DNA from: Chrysomallon squamiferum
Taxonomy: Eukaryota; Mollusca; Gastropoda; Neomphalida; Peltospiridae
Length of the DNA stretch: 64,000 bases
NCBI GenBank assembly: GCA_012295275.1
Contig: CM022675.1
Span: forward strand, 15,455,971 to 15,519,970
Reading direction: 5' to 3'
Numbering within the stretch: position 1 is the first letter of the stretch; each line of letters starts with the position of its first letter. The notes under the pieces are model-generated. The model was not told the origin of the DNA. It did no database searches and saw nothing but the letters and a program-made list of their open reading frames with translations. A program made the position numbers and the translations under genes. Positions 37,972 through 49,060 of the stretch are shown here, in pieces.

Positions 37972-40095
37972 ATGGATCACCCACTGAAACGTTGCTGTCG
38001 AATTAAAAAGAAAACTTCAATAAATTTGCTGTTACTGTCTTCTGTGGCAAGTTTGACTGTTTGGTTATTTACTTTTTTCTATTTTCAAACAAACAGTGTT
38101 GAAGTTTGCTACGTCAACTGGCGGACAGTTAGTGATCAGACATCACTGTTTGTTATGTCAGTCGTCTGTCTGATTCGTGGATATTTTGGTTATTATTACA
38201 CGAGATATAGTGCACGGCGTTTTAGCCTCGATTTGTTTATTTCACTGACAAGTTATGTTCTAGTGGCTCATCTTTTAGATTCATTGGCTCTACTCTCCTG
38301 GGAACAGCTCAAGAGAAACGTCATACGTCGTCTTGATGACAGCGTGAGTATAATTAACGAAAACAGAAATGAAACAACATCGATAATTAATAAAGATTCA
38401 CTCATTCGTAAAGAGCATTTCAGATTCAATAATGAAGATATCAAGTTTCACTGTTTTGATACAAAAGTAAAACCTGATTCTAAACAAGTTATTTGGAAAC
38501 ACAATGGTGAAGATATTATCCCGTCGTGGAAATACAATATAAATTATACATTTAGAGAAATAAACGATACACCATTAATAACCACAATATTATATGTTTT
38601 TGAATCGACACTCACAGTATATCTAATTGAAGACAGAGATTTTGGAAATTATTCCTGCCATATGAGGGAAACTACTGAACAAAAACTTAAGAATTACGAA
38701 GCAGAAAAAAGAACAACACAGGAAATGTCTGAATCAGAAAAAATTGAATATTATTGTTTGCAATTGCGGAAGCCCTACGTGTTGACAGGCGAATACAAAC
38801 TGAGTAAAACACCCTCAACAATCATAACTAAGTCAGCTCCTCCGGGTGGAATCGTATCTTTGAGTGCGTCTTATTTAAATGTAGCCGAACAAGAAGACAT
38901 CAGTGTTCATTATTTTATTAACAATAAACCATACCACGATGTTTGTTCGGGACTTCTGTCTGGGTGTTCTCTTTTTGTATTCACGTACTGGAGATATTGG
39001 CATCATGAAGGAAATTCTGATGGAATTCCCAACTTAGATGGTTATTGGCAACGAAATAAAAATTCCATATTAGCTAAAGCTTGGCAGTGTGCATGTCCAT
39101 CAACCTATGGTATTCACAGTTTCAAGTTTTATAGAAATTTCTATAACGTTTCGAGTGGGAGACATGTTGTCTTAGAAGTGGATCATCCTACACGTATTCG
39201 ACTTATTCCTCGAACCGCAGACATGTTTCTAATTTTTCAGAATGATTCAAAGCCGCAACAGTTTGGAGAAGAATGTTTCGACTCGATTCCATTCACGAGT
39301 TCATGTTCTTCGCTGGAAGTCGCCATAAATGAACTGAATAGAACTTACTTCATAATAGAATATACTGTATTTTTCATATGCCTTTGTTTGGCAATGTTTA
39401 TATCTTATATAGCATGCAAATGGATTATTCAGTGTATTACTCCAGTGGTAGAAAGAGTCTCGGAATCTTTGACTGAGAGTAAATCTCAGGAAGCTTTAGG
39501 AGGTATTGGTAAAACGGGCTTATCTCGCAAATACGACATTTACATTTCACACGCAGACTCTGAGAATGAAGTTGCGCGTGACATAGCGAACAAATTAAAA
39601 TCTTCGGAGTATAAAGTCTACAGCAGATTTCACGATGCCGAAGCGGGACGACCAGAAACAGAAGCAGTGGCTAATGCTATAGCTACAAGCAGCAAGATTT
39701 TAGTCATTGCTTCCTCCGACTATACCGAATCATATTTTCAGAATGGCTTTGAGTTTCACATGATACTGGCAGAAATCGACAAAAACAGAATAAAAGAAAA
39801 AGATGTTTTACTGCTTAAACACGGAACATGCAACATTTCAAATTTCTTGCACAGCTTTTCTGACATGCAAATACTGGACTATGATACGAATATTAAAGAG
39901 GATTTGACAAGAAAACTGAAACCGTGGTTATCAGCTGATAAGGGAAAGAAGTCAAATATTTTATCATTTGTTTTTCTTTTCTTGATCAGTGACATATTTG
40001 TAAGTGTAGTGATAATACCAAGTGTTTATATCACTGTTTTGAACTATATAATAAGAGTGCCAGTCATGTTGTTGACTAAAGTTATTTATGATTAG
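37972..40095 (+). CDS. Ig/TIR-domain multi-pass membrane receptor
   Basis: A 707-residue protein in one coding exon; TTTTATTCTAACAG directly precedes the ATG, so the 5'UTR is spliced. Order: membrane segments at about 17-38, 58-76 and 86-109; ectodomain with an Ig-like fold at about 155-232 (Cys161, Trp175, Cys229 in DFGNYSCH); a Cys-containing region to about 455; membrane segment 459-487; TIR domain about 520-655; hydrophobic C-terminus about 663-705. TIR marks are YDIYISHADSENE (box 1), RFHDAEAGRPETEAVANAI (box 2) and SSDYTESYFQNGFEF, with an acidic residue where TIR enzymes carry their catalytic Glu. Seven N-glycosylation sites (Asn133, 191, 198, 226, 392, 424, 456) fit a luminal or extracellular ectodomain, and the segment count puts the TIR in the cytosol. 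Ig plus TIR recalls the IL-1 receptor family; the three leading and the trailing membrane segments do not. A role in innate immune signalling is inferred. Confidence 0.9.
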   Translation: MDHPLKRCCRIKKKTSINLLLLSSVASLTVWLFTFFYFQTNSVEVCYVNWRTVSDQTSLFVMSVVCLIRGYFGYYYTRYSARRFSLDLFISLTSYVLVAHLLDSLALLSWEQLKRNVIRRLDDSVSIINENRNETTSIINKDSLIRKEHFRFNNEDIKFHCFDTKVKPDSKQVIWKHNGEDIIPSWKYNINYTFREINDTPLITTILYVFESTLTVYLIEDRDFGNYSCHMRETTEQKLKNYEAEKRTTQEMSESEKIEYYCLQLRKPYVLTGEYKLSKTPSTIITKSAPPGGIVSLSASYLNVAEQEDISVHYFINNKPYHDVCSGLLSGCSLFVFTYWRYWHHEGNSDGIPNLDGYWQRNKNSILAKAWQCACPSTYGIHSFKFYRNFYNVSSGRHVVLEVDHPTRIRLIPRTADMFLIFQNDSKPQQFGEECFDSIPFTSSCSSLEVAINELNRTYFIIEYTVFFICLCLAMFISYIACKWIIQCITPVVERVSESLTESKSQEALGGIGKTGLSRKYDIYISHADSENEVARDIANKLKSSEYKVYSRFHDAEAGRPETEAVANAIATSSKILVIASSDYTESYFQNGFEFHMILAEIDKNRIKEKDVLLLKHGTCNISNFLHSFSDMQILDYDTNIKEDLTRKLKPWLSADKGKKSNILSFVFLFLISDIFVSVVIIPSVYITVLNYIIRVPVMLLTKVIYD

Positions 40096-40250
40096 TAAAA
40101 ATTCGCTGTAAATTATAAGTATACAGTGGTACCTTGACTTCCGAGTGCCATATTTGGAACTGCAGTGTTTATATCATTGTTCTGAATATATAACAAGAAA
40201 GTTATTTGTGGATAGTAAAAACAAGCTGTAAATTATAAGTGTATTTGCAA
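40020..40250. repeat. Tandem duplication at the TIR gene 3' end with MITE fragment
   Basis: The last codons and 3' flank (40,020-40,121) return in diverged form at 40,164-40,240, sharing GTTTATATCA, AAAGTTATTT and GCTGTAAATTATAAGTGT-type words. Between them is CAGTGGTACCTTGACTT (40,124), the end of a mariner-type MITE as at 5,360. Confidence 0.7.
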
Positions 40251-41499
40251 CAAAAATTACGTTGTTTTCCGTGTGTGTGATGTTGTTATTTAATTTGATT
40301 CTAAAAAAGAAGTAGTAAGAGTAACAACAATAAAGGTGATGATGATAGAAAACACTAATAATATTTCTTCATATTGCAAATCTACATAAATAAAATAATA
40401 ATAACCATGATGATGATAATGAAAATAATGAAGACAACGGCGATGATAATGAAGAAATTGGTGATGATTTTGATGATAATAATATCTTGTACTAATTAAC
40501 TACTTTTCATGTCCATTTCAATGAAATGTTATAACTCAATCAGTGTCAGATTAAAACACTGAATCGAAACACCTGCACAGAATGAGCATAAAGTATTCGC
40601 TGAATTCAAACATTTATTAAACAAACAAAAAACTTATTTTGTAAATAAAATACTTACAAATGTACTAAAAAGTATTTTATCATTCTTTGTCTCGTTTAAT
40701 CTGTCATTTCTCTCTCGTCATCTATCTGTCTTTCGACATAGGCAATATTCTGCGGAGAACTGTTTCACTGATGAAATACATTTTACGAGTTTTAATAAAA
40801 TTATAAATCTAATCTCAATTTAGTTTTAATTAGTTTTAATTTTATACGTACTTAAATTAACACCAGAGTTGATTACGAATAAAAATGATATAGATGTGCA
40901 TTCGTGTGTGTGTGTGTGTGTGTGTGAAGAGAGAGAGAGATGATCATAAAATAAATTATGTATGAAAACTTTCTATAAAGACTAAGTATACAATTTCTTA
41001 ACAAAATTGACATTGTCTTTCGTGAGTTCATCAGTTTTATTATTTTTGCTAATACTAGTCTATTGCTACTACTACTGCTACTGCTAATTAGTACTACTGT
41101 TAGCAAACCATTAAAATAAGGAAACAAATATCTATAAAATGGACGTACAAAAAAATATTAAATGACTGTAGGAAACTGGAAGCAATGGCGTTTTTAAAAG
41201 AATAATAATTTCAGTACAAATTGATATAATCACAAAACATTAATTAATAATTGAATGAACCAATATTTATTTATCGATGTTTCATTTTATTATTAATGGT
41301 TATTAATGGTAAAACTCTGTTTATGTGTAATTTTAAACAAACAGTAAAAACCAAAAATCACGGACGCCACACCATGTCTAACACTCAAAGGACTCCACAG
41401 AGAAACAATACGTGACACAGCCTTTGATAAACCAAACGCAGAGGAGTAGCAGGAACGAAGGACAGTCCAGAGCTCGATTTAAGGACAATAAAGAAGACT
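40251..41499. other. Intergenic, AT-rich
   Basis: Degenerate (GAT)n at 40,330-40,490 and (GT)n/(GA)n at 40,903-40,942. AATAAA at 40,330 could serve the TIR gene. No exon found. Confidence 0.5.
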
Positions 41500-41655
41500 A
41501 TGTTATTAATAGATCTCATCAAGTTGATGTTATTCTTATTTATAGTAATTACACTATCGATAGGAAAAGGAGAGAACAGCAGATCACAGATAATAATAAA
41601 AATTAAGAAACAAAATCATATATTATTTTGTAGCCTAAAATGTATCGTCATTTAA
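41500..41655 (+). CDS. Small open frame with signal-peptide-like start
   Basis: A 51-codon frame that begins MLLIDLIKLMLFLFIVITLS followed by a charged stretch and two cysteines. The hydrophobic core and the short positive N-terminus resemble a signal peptide. No clear donor follows the hydrophobic part. It could be the first exon of a small secreted protein with the downstream candidate exons, or chance. Confidence 0.25.
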   Translation: MLLIDLIKLMLFLFIVITLSIGKGENSRSQIIIKIKKQNHILFCSLKCIVI

Positions 41656-42168
41656 GACGTCAAAAGTGAACGCAAAGATCACATTACACAAAATAAACAG
41701 ATTTTTTAAGGATTCCCTTTTTTCTTATAAACAGTGTATATATTCTGCATATAAATATTGATTTCTTGTCAAATCAATCTGCAGAATTATTCTGATTGCA
41801 AGCTGTGTAATTAAAATATATATATATACGATCGATGGAGAGGATAGTGCCCCAATCTGAGCCAATATCAGTCCTCTGACAGAGCCATTGCACAACAAAA
41901 TCCTGAAATGTTCGCATCATCACAGGAAGCTGTACACGTCATGACAGAGATCGGTGCTGTCCCAAATATTATTTTACGGATTTATGATCATTGCCAACAT
42001 CAAATATCATTATAATTATCATCACAACGATTATAATTCGTAATATATTTGTGTGCGAGACTGTGTGTGTGTGTGTGTGTGTATATGTTGGTGAGTGTGT
42101 GTGTGTGTGTGGGTGTGTTTAAACTGCTATTGCTCTCTATATCTAGATGCTATTTTTTTTTCTTTAGA

Positions 42169-42240
42169 CATGTTTTCTACAAGAAGCCGATTCATCTTCT
42201 TAATACACGTGGAGAAAAGAAAGTACTCGTTCATTTCCCA
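42169..42240 (+). CDS. Candidate internal exon
   Basis: A long pyrimidine tract and TTTAG precede it; CCCAG|GTATAG follows. Two frames are open: one reads VFYKKPIHLLNTRGEKKVL, the other FSTRSRFIFLIHVEKRKYSF. Frame and partner exons are not settled. Confidence 0.25.
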
Positions 42241-42455
42241 GGTATAGACAAATATCAGTTTTCATGTTATAGAGTCTGTGTGTAGGTATCTTGATTTTTC
42301 ATTATTATCATTACTATAATTATCGTTATTATCATTATTCATTATCATCATCACTCCCATCACAATAATTGTAGCATCATTATCGTCACTATTGACATCA
42401 TTAAAATGAACATTAGTGCTAACATTATCACAGTGATCATTTCATGATCATCATC

Positions 42456-42575
42456 AACATCATCATCATCATCATCATCATTATTATTATTATTATTATT
42501 GTTGTTGTTGTTGTTGTTGTTGTTATTGCTGTTATAGTAGTTGTTTTTATTTATGTTGTTGTTGTTGTCGTTGTA
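42456..42575. repeat. (ATC)n/(ATT)n/(GTT)n microsatellite
   Basis: Trinucleotide runs that change from ATC to ATT to GTT; the long frames across them on both strands are artefacts. A (GT)n tract at 42,062-42,118 lies upstream. Confidence 0.95.
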
Positions 42576-43519
42576 CTTCTTATTTATGGTTTTGCAGGGG
42601 GGTTTCAGACCTTTTTGGACACTGCAATAGTCACTGTGAACTAGAAAACATAACGACATACTTGCTAGTTTGGGACATTAATTCTCGCTACTGGTTCTGG
42701 TCTTTCTCTATAGACAGGTTTTCAGTTCCTGGATACTGTTCTTGCAAAAGACGTTAGATTAAATGATGGTGGGTTTGGTATAGTTTAGAAAACCATTGGT
42801 TAGAAATAAAGAAAAAGTTGCTGTATTTCCAAATTATTATTTCACTTTTTTCAAACGACTACAGATAATAACTTACCTCATGGGCTGCCATTATAACATA
42901 CCAAGATAGTGAATTGGGATATAACAAACAAACTTGTTCGACGGAGAACATCGGCTTTCACATATTTTGTAACTCTTCAGTTTTATTGTTTTATTTTATT
43001 ATTAGCTACCAATAAAATGATAACTTAGCAGTAAGCAGAATACATATCGGCTATTGGTCGTATCATCAAAGGTACTTTAATAAATATTTGTGTTCTGGTA
43101 ATTATTAGTTTTAATACTAACAGCAAATGCATAGTAATTGTTATATGTTGTTCGTTTTCGTACAAAATTAATTCTGCCTATTTAACGAAACAAAACGCAG
43201 GTACTCGGTATACACTGTAAAATAGTTAAATGAAAACAATAAATTGTTTATTACCTTTTTATAATATTGTCTGTGTATTTTGGGCGAGTCTTTAAACTTG
43301 CGTACGTATGCCTCTATACGCACATACTCAAAAACACACATACACGTAAGACGCACATTTGAAAAAGTTTATAAAAAGTTTCTGATCAGTTAAAATTTTT
43401 GTTTAGCAGTTGCAACTCTTCATCATAATATTACATTCATGTAATTCGAAAATTTCTTTTCATTTCATATTTCTTTACTTTTCTGTTTGTTATTCTAAAA
43501 TCATGTTTACATCTTGCAG

Positions 43520-43622
43520 CAAACAAGGACTAGACGCTATCGATTTTCAGAGATTCTTCCAGTACACAAAGTGCGATAATTGGCCGAATTTCGAAATCAA
43601 ACACAATAAGCGCTGCACTTAG
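43520..43622 (+). CDS. Candidate terminal exon with poly(A) signal
   Basis: A pyrimidine-rich region and CATCTTGCAG open a frame of 33 codons, including QGLDAIDFQRFFQYTKCDNW, to TAG at 43,620. AATAAA stands 50 bases later (43,672-43,677), a fitting 3' end. It needs a phase-2 exon upstream; the exon at 42,169 fits only in another frame, which also stays open for 19 codons here. Unrecognised. Confidence 0.35.
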
Positions 43623-43897
43623 TACAGAGTGTACCGAGCAGATGTCTTCGATTAACTACTATAGTTCTTGCAATAAAGTGATACTTCAAGTCTAAAAACT
43701 AGTTCTCTCCTTTTTTAAATTAAATTAAATACTGATCTATACTTAGATGATGCTGTCTTTATGGCATACTGGCATACTTACTTTGTAAATGTTACTCATA
43801 TAACTAAAAACCTTGACACTAACCTTATTATAAGTAATGTCCACCCTCACACCTCCCCCTCTGTGTCACAGCAGTTCATTAGGTAGACTGGTACTTG

Positions 43898-43940
43898 AGT
43901 CTGTTCTGTTTGCTGAATGTTTTTTATAACAGAACAGACT
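43898..43940. repeat. Perfect 13-bp hairpin
   Basis: AGTCTGTTCTGTT (43,898) and its inverse AACAGAACAGACT (43,928) are separated by 17 bases. Role unknown. Confidence 0.8.
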
Positions 43941-44196
43941 TTACATGAAACATACGATGTATATATATATATATATCATGTCTGAATGAACAAGTTTTTT
44001 TCAATACACATACACAGACAGACCTAAACGTAATATCCATGAACCTCACCTATTATCTTTATTATCAGTCACAAGATAGAAACACAACACATGAAGAGTG
44101 TTAGTCACCTTTTCATCATCATCATCACACCTCTTCCTTTTGTTTTCTGTCTGAAATCTTTAATTATAATGTGATATTTTACTTATAGCCCCAGTT

Positions 44197-45045
44197 GGTA
44201 TGGTTTATTCCCGATTCTGGCATTCTCGAATCTGGCAGTGAGATTATAACACATCTTAATTGGACACGTCAGTTGTTCCATTTCTGGCAGTTTATTGCTC
44301 ACCCTTACTAATTGGTGTTCCGTCACCTTAATTGATGTACTTTTGTTAAACTGTATTTTGTCCACAATTTGAAGGACAATCAATCACACTCTATACAAGA
44401 AATGTCCCAGTTTGCGGGACCTTTTTCGCTCTCTGTCGGTACAAGCTGGATTTGATGCCCTCAAACCTACTCAGCATGGAAGCTGTGTCCTGTGGTGTTG
44501 CATCTCCATACTCGGTCAACAACTTCTTCCTCTCCTCGTCATATATCTTTGGGATACTGGTCAGCTTCTCCCGTGCTCGTTTCCGCATGGTGTTGGTCAG
44601 TAGGTGGACAGCAACTTCCCTCTCATCCGAGGAATGGATGTGGTCTTTACCTCTCCTGACCACCCTCCCATCCGGTGTAGTAGTCACGGTGGCAAGGCAC
44701 CTCGAATACAAACATCTCCATGGTACCGTACCATTCTTGTTACTAATCCGCCGTGCATACCTATATCCATCAAGTATAAGGTCCGCACCTGGTTTTCTGC
44801 CGTCCAAAATTTCTCCCTTCGCAGCCATGATCAAACATAACAAACATCATGGCTGTACAGTATTTATATAGGTAGTATTTCCTATCTTCACTACTCATTA
44901 AAGTTAATCTCGTTAATCGCCCCCTCTTTTCTTCATGCCTCTAAATTGGCCTTAATTACTCACGCCAGTTTTCCCATTTCTGGAAGCGGATTATAACAAC
45001 TCACCGATTACATAATCTGGAGATTGCCAGTATTGGGAACATACC
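44197..45045. mobile_element. Small inverted-repeat element carrying a FLYWCH gene
   Basis: The left end GGTATGGTTTATTCCCGATT and the inverted right end (CGGTATGTTCCCAATACTGG) match imperfectly, and the match continues through CTGGCA, TCTC, GTGAG and TTATAA. The element spans about 849 bp and contains one frame, on the minus strand. FLYWCH zinc fingers are common in MULE-type transposons. No transposase core is present, so it is probably non-autonomous. No clear target-site duplication was seen. Confidence 0.55.
44391..44843 (-). CDS. FLYWCH-type zinc-finger protein, 150 residues
   Basis: An intact frame with the FLYWCH pattern: GADLILDGYRYARR, then PWRCLYSRC (Cys44, Cys49) and KDHIH (His68, His70), the C-x4-C ... 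H-x-H zinc ligands. A basic, helical tail follows (MRKRAREKL). The likely start is Met6 (MAAKGEILDG), though Met1 is possible. FLYWCH domains bind DNA or protein and often stand N-terminal to MULE transposases; here the transposase part is absent and the protein stops after LYRQRAKKVPQTG. It is probably transposon-derived, and the frame is undamaged. Confidence 0.75.
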   Translation of the reverse strand: MLCLIMAAKGEILDGRKPGADLILDGYRYARRISNKNGTVPWRCLYSRCLATVTTTPDGRVVRRGKDHIHSSDEREVAVHLLTNTMRKRAREKLTSIPKIYDEERKKLLTEYGDATPQDTASMLSRFEGIKSSLYRQRAKKVPQTGTFLV

Positions 45046-48000
45046 GTTCGTTGACAGAAGTCCCTTTTTTAAAATTTTATATATATATATATTCAGTTTA
45101 TATTAAATTTCATTCCCAATATTAAATACTTGTAGAATTAGTTAATGTTATTTGCTATCACAGAATCCTTGTCATGATCTATAAAGAATATTGTAGATAT
45201 TATTAGTTTTGAAATTGTGCCAAAATTTACCTTAACAGAACATACTCAAAAAAAACAAAGAAAAAAGTTAACTGAAGGTTGTAATATATACTGTAAACTG
45301 CCTCAGATAATAAGTGAGAATAATTATAAGAGATCGTCATTTTATAATTAATCATATTGTTTATAAAAACAACACAAGAAATACAAAAAACATCCTAACC
45401 ATTAAAAACTAAATTTGACAGTACTGCAGTATGAGTAGTATACAGTTGGTTATGGTGAACACAGACACATTGTCATTTTTGTAAAGTTTGTCTCAACAGA
45501 ACCTTAAAAAAAAAACAGGTGAGTGAAGACTGAGCTATACTGTAACTTGTGTTAATCAGTTTACATAAACTGCTTGATACAGTAAGTGATACTTTTTATA
45601 TATATAATTAATATTTATTTAGTTTATTTCTTTATTTTTTATTGCTAATCGTTGTAAATTATTATCATATTCATATTCAATTTGTTAGCTCGATAAATGA
45701 ATAAAGAAAATAAATATGTGTAGATACTAGTATTTACATCTGATATTTATTGTCATAATTATTCGGTTTTTTTCACACCAAGGTAAAAATTAAATGCAAG
45801 AATAAAACAGTATTTGTACAGATTAGCTTCATTTAGTTGTCTGCTGCTTTCTTAGTTTTCTGTTATTGTTAGAGATCTGTAAAACAAATGAATTAATATT
45901 TAAACTTACCTCACAGGTTATTAAGTGAAGCATATTTGTATACTATATCAAAGTAAACATATTGGTTTTATATAATAATTATAACACAGCACATAATATA
46001 TATTGTTTTTATATAGTAATTATATCAGAGTACATAATATATGTTGTTTTGATATAATAATTATATCGGAGTAAATACTCTGTTTTAATATAATAATTAT
46101 ATCTGAGTACATATGTACTTTTCTGTTACCAGTCACCTGCACATGACTTGTTTATTTTAGAACAATGAGTGATTTAGAGAGTAGTTAATGTAAAGATGAG
46201 TAATTTTCTTTTCTTTATGCAAACTTACATTTTGTTTTATTTGCTGTCACAGAATTCTTTTCATCATCTGTAATGAATATTGTAGATAATATTAATATTG
46301 AAATTGTGTCACAAAACATTAACAAAGCCTATTAAAAAATGTCAACTGAAGATTAAGCTATGGTGGTAATCTGTTGTTGATTGCATCATCCTATTAATCA
46401 CTGGCATATTTGAAGGGTTCAGGGGTTTGGTTCTCCCCCACCCAACCCAAAGGTTCAATGCTTAACGGCTTCTAACACACACTGGTTGTTTCTTTCTGCA
46501 TTTCAGTTTACATGTACAAGAGCATTTCCCATCAAGATATTTCATAATTTTCAAATACTCTTAATCTTCAAGACTTCAAATCTTTAAATACGTTTCAGTT
46601 ATTCATTTCACTGAGGTATTTTAAAATTCTAAAAGATAATCTTACTTTTTATTAACATTTTAATAATAGTGTTTGCTGCATAATATTCTGCTAGCAGTAA
46701 GTTATTTTTATATACTTTTCCCATACAGAAGACGCACATACCATGTTGTTGATAAAGTAGTATGAACACTTTATAAACGATAACACAATGCAACTTTTTT
46801 TTATCTCTGTAAATTAATATGACAGTCACATTCAGCTTGTTAGTTGGTAAATGAAAAACAAAACAAAATCTTTTAAAAGCAAAACATAAATTTACTTTGA
46901 TTGGATATTTACAACAAAATCCAATTTAAACACCATTCAAATATATACAGACATTTAAATAAATAAAAAAAAATGATGGTTCTTTGTTTAGTTTTTTTGT
47001 TGTTCTGAATCAAAATCAGATACAAGAATATTTCAAAACAGTGTATGTACAAACGAGCTACGACTAATATACTGTATAACCTATAAAGAAAGTCTATAAA
47101 AATACAGATCTATACAGAACATTCAGCTGACTCCAGCTATCGTGGTAATCTGGGTATAATTAGAGAGAATATACGTGATCACTGTTTGATAATTAATATT
47201 TGTTTATTTTGTCACTAAAAACTCTTCATATCCATTACAGTCAGTAGTGCTTGTTGTGACAGATCAGTATCAGTGTTTTAGAAGTGAGCTATAGACAGCT
47301 ACATACAACATATCAAAATTAAATCATTTTATTTGAGCCTTTCAATTATTATTATTATTATTTATTTACTTTTTGTTAATAAATTTTAATTATATTTACA
47401 AAACTCATGACAGACTTAGCATCCATGTCCCCTTCATGTTTCTTTCCTTAGAACTAGTGAGGAGTTGCTGTTTCCCCCATTCCATTACTATTAATAAAAA
47501 ATACATGTTATAACAAGTTTATAAATTTATGAAACATTATATTTTTGAATTTTTAGAAATATTATTTTTCCAGTAATATTTTACATTTATTATTATTAGC
47601 TGTTAGTTGTACTGAATTTTTTTTATTTTAAACAATTTACCTTAAGCATAATATTACTGTTCGTATTTTTCCTTTTTAGTTATTGTACTTATTAATTGTC
47701 ATACATATTTTGTACATTTATTTTACTGCAAAACTCAGAATAATTAAAATCTTCACATTAATTTTTCATTTGTTTGTTTTAATTAGTTTAAAACTAAATT
47801 TTAATCCATTAATCCCTGTCATATTTGACGTGATAGGAGGGTTGTCTCCCACTCTGAAGACTCACTTCATGACAGCTTCAAACACACATTTGTAGTTTAT
47901 ACTTCAATTTCAGAATGCATGTACAAGAGCAAATCCCATTAATATATTTCAAAATCTTCAAATACTTCTAAAGAAAAAGTATAATTTATGACTTAATCTT

Positions 48001-48413
48001 TAAGTTTTCAAATCTTTAAAACATTTGTATCATTAATTTCAGTGAGTATTTTAAAATTCAAAAATATCATCTTACTTTTTATTAACATTTTTTAATAGGC
48101 TTACTCTTTTATTAGCAGTAGTAATTTATTTTTACATAATCTTTCCCTACAGAAGACAGCACATACCATGTCCTTTTATACTGAGACTAATTTACAAGTT
48201 TCTTATATAGTTGTTAATTATTATAATAACAATACTGAATTTGTTATGCATAGCTAGTGATATTTACTACTGATTTTTGTTCTCATAATTATTTTTGTTT
48301 TTATTTACTTATTTATTTATTTATTCACCAAGGTAAAAATTAAATGCAAGAATAAAAGATTATTTGTACAGATTAGCTTCAGTTACTTGTCTGCTGCTTC
48401 CTTAGTTTTCATT
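45046..48413. repeat. AT-rich DNA with internal duplications
   Basis: Blocks recur: CACCAAGGTAAAAATTAAAT at 45,776 and 48,327; the stretch at 46,500-46,760 returns at 47,905-48,180 (both end ACATACCATG); TTTGAAATTGTGCC at 45,207 resembles 46,298. No exon with splice support was found. Confidence 0.6.
45960..46115. repeat. Tandem repeat, about 40-bp unit, four copies
   Basis: TATAATAATTATA-type cores recur at about 45,973, 46,013, 46,053 and 46,089, each followed by CAGAGTACATAATATAT-like sequence. Confidence 0.65.
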
Positions 48414-48870
48414 AGTGTGAGTGAAATTGTATATGTGTGTGGGTACATAAGAGTGTGAAAAATGTAGTGGGTATATAAATCTGTGTTTGAAAGACATGTG
48501 TTTGGGTATATGTCTTACGATGGGTACCGAAGATAATGTGAAATGTGTACTCGATATATTCGTGTGAGTGAAATACAGTGTACATGTGTATGGTACATAA
48601 GAGAGTTTGAAAGATGTAGTGGGTATATATACATGTGTATTGGGACTTGCGTTAGGGTGGATATATAAGAGAATGTGAAAGACGTAGTGGGTATATACGT
48701 ATGTGAGTGAAAGACGTGTATGGTTATGTGTGTTAGAGAGTGTAAGAGAGTGTGAAATGTGTACTGGGTATATACATGTGTGAGTTAAAGACAATGTACA
48801 TGTGTATTGATACGTGTGTTAAGGTGGGTACGTAAGACAATGTGAAACGTGTATTGGGAATTACAGTGTA
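48414..48870. repeat. Minisatellite, same family as 30.3-31.0 kb
   Basis: Units with GGGTATATACATGTGTGAG, GAGTGTGAAA and TGTGTTAG, more diverged than at 30 kb and 61 kb. The minus-strand frame (Thr/His-rich) is a by-product. Confidence 0.75.
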
Positions 48871-49060
48871 CACTGAAACTGAAAAAAAGTAACCTGCTAA
48901 TCAGAGCAAGCTGTTGTGAAGCACGTACAGTGTACATCTGTATGGGTACATAAATAACAAAATTATAGTTTTTAACAGTTGGGCTCGGATCTCTAATCAT
49001 GTGAGTGATGACGCGATTTGCCTCTCACACGGTTGACTCAACAGTTGAGTGGTGAGAATG

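Noticed and set aside
48402-49000. Thr/His/Ser-rich frames on the minus strand (also 60,851-61,685)
   Set aside because: Translations of GT-rich minisatellite DNA.
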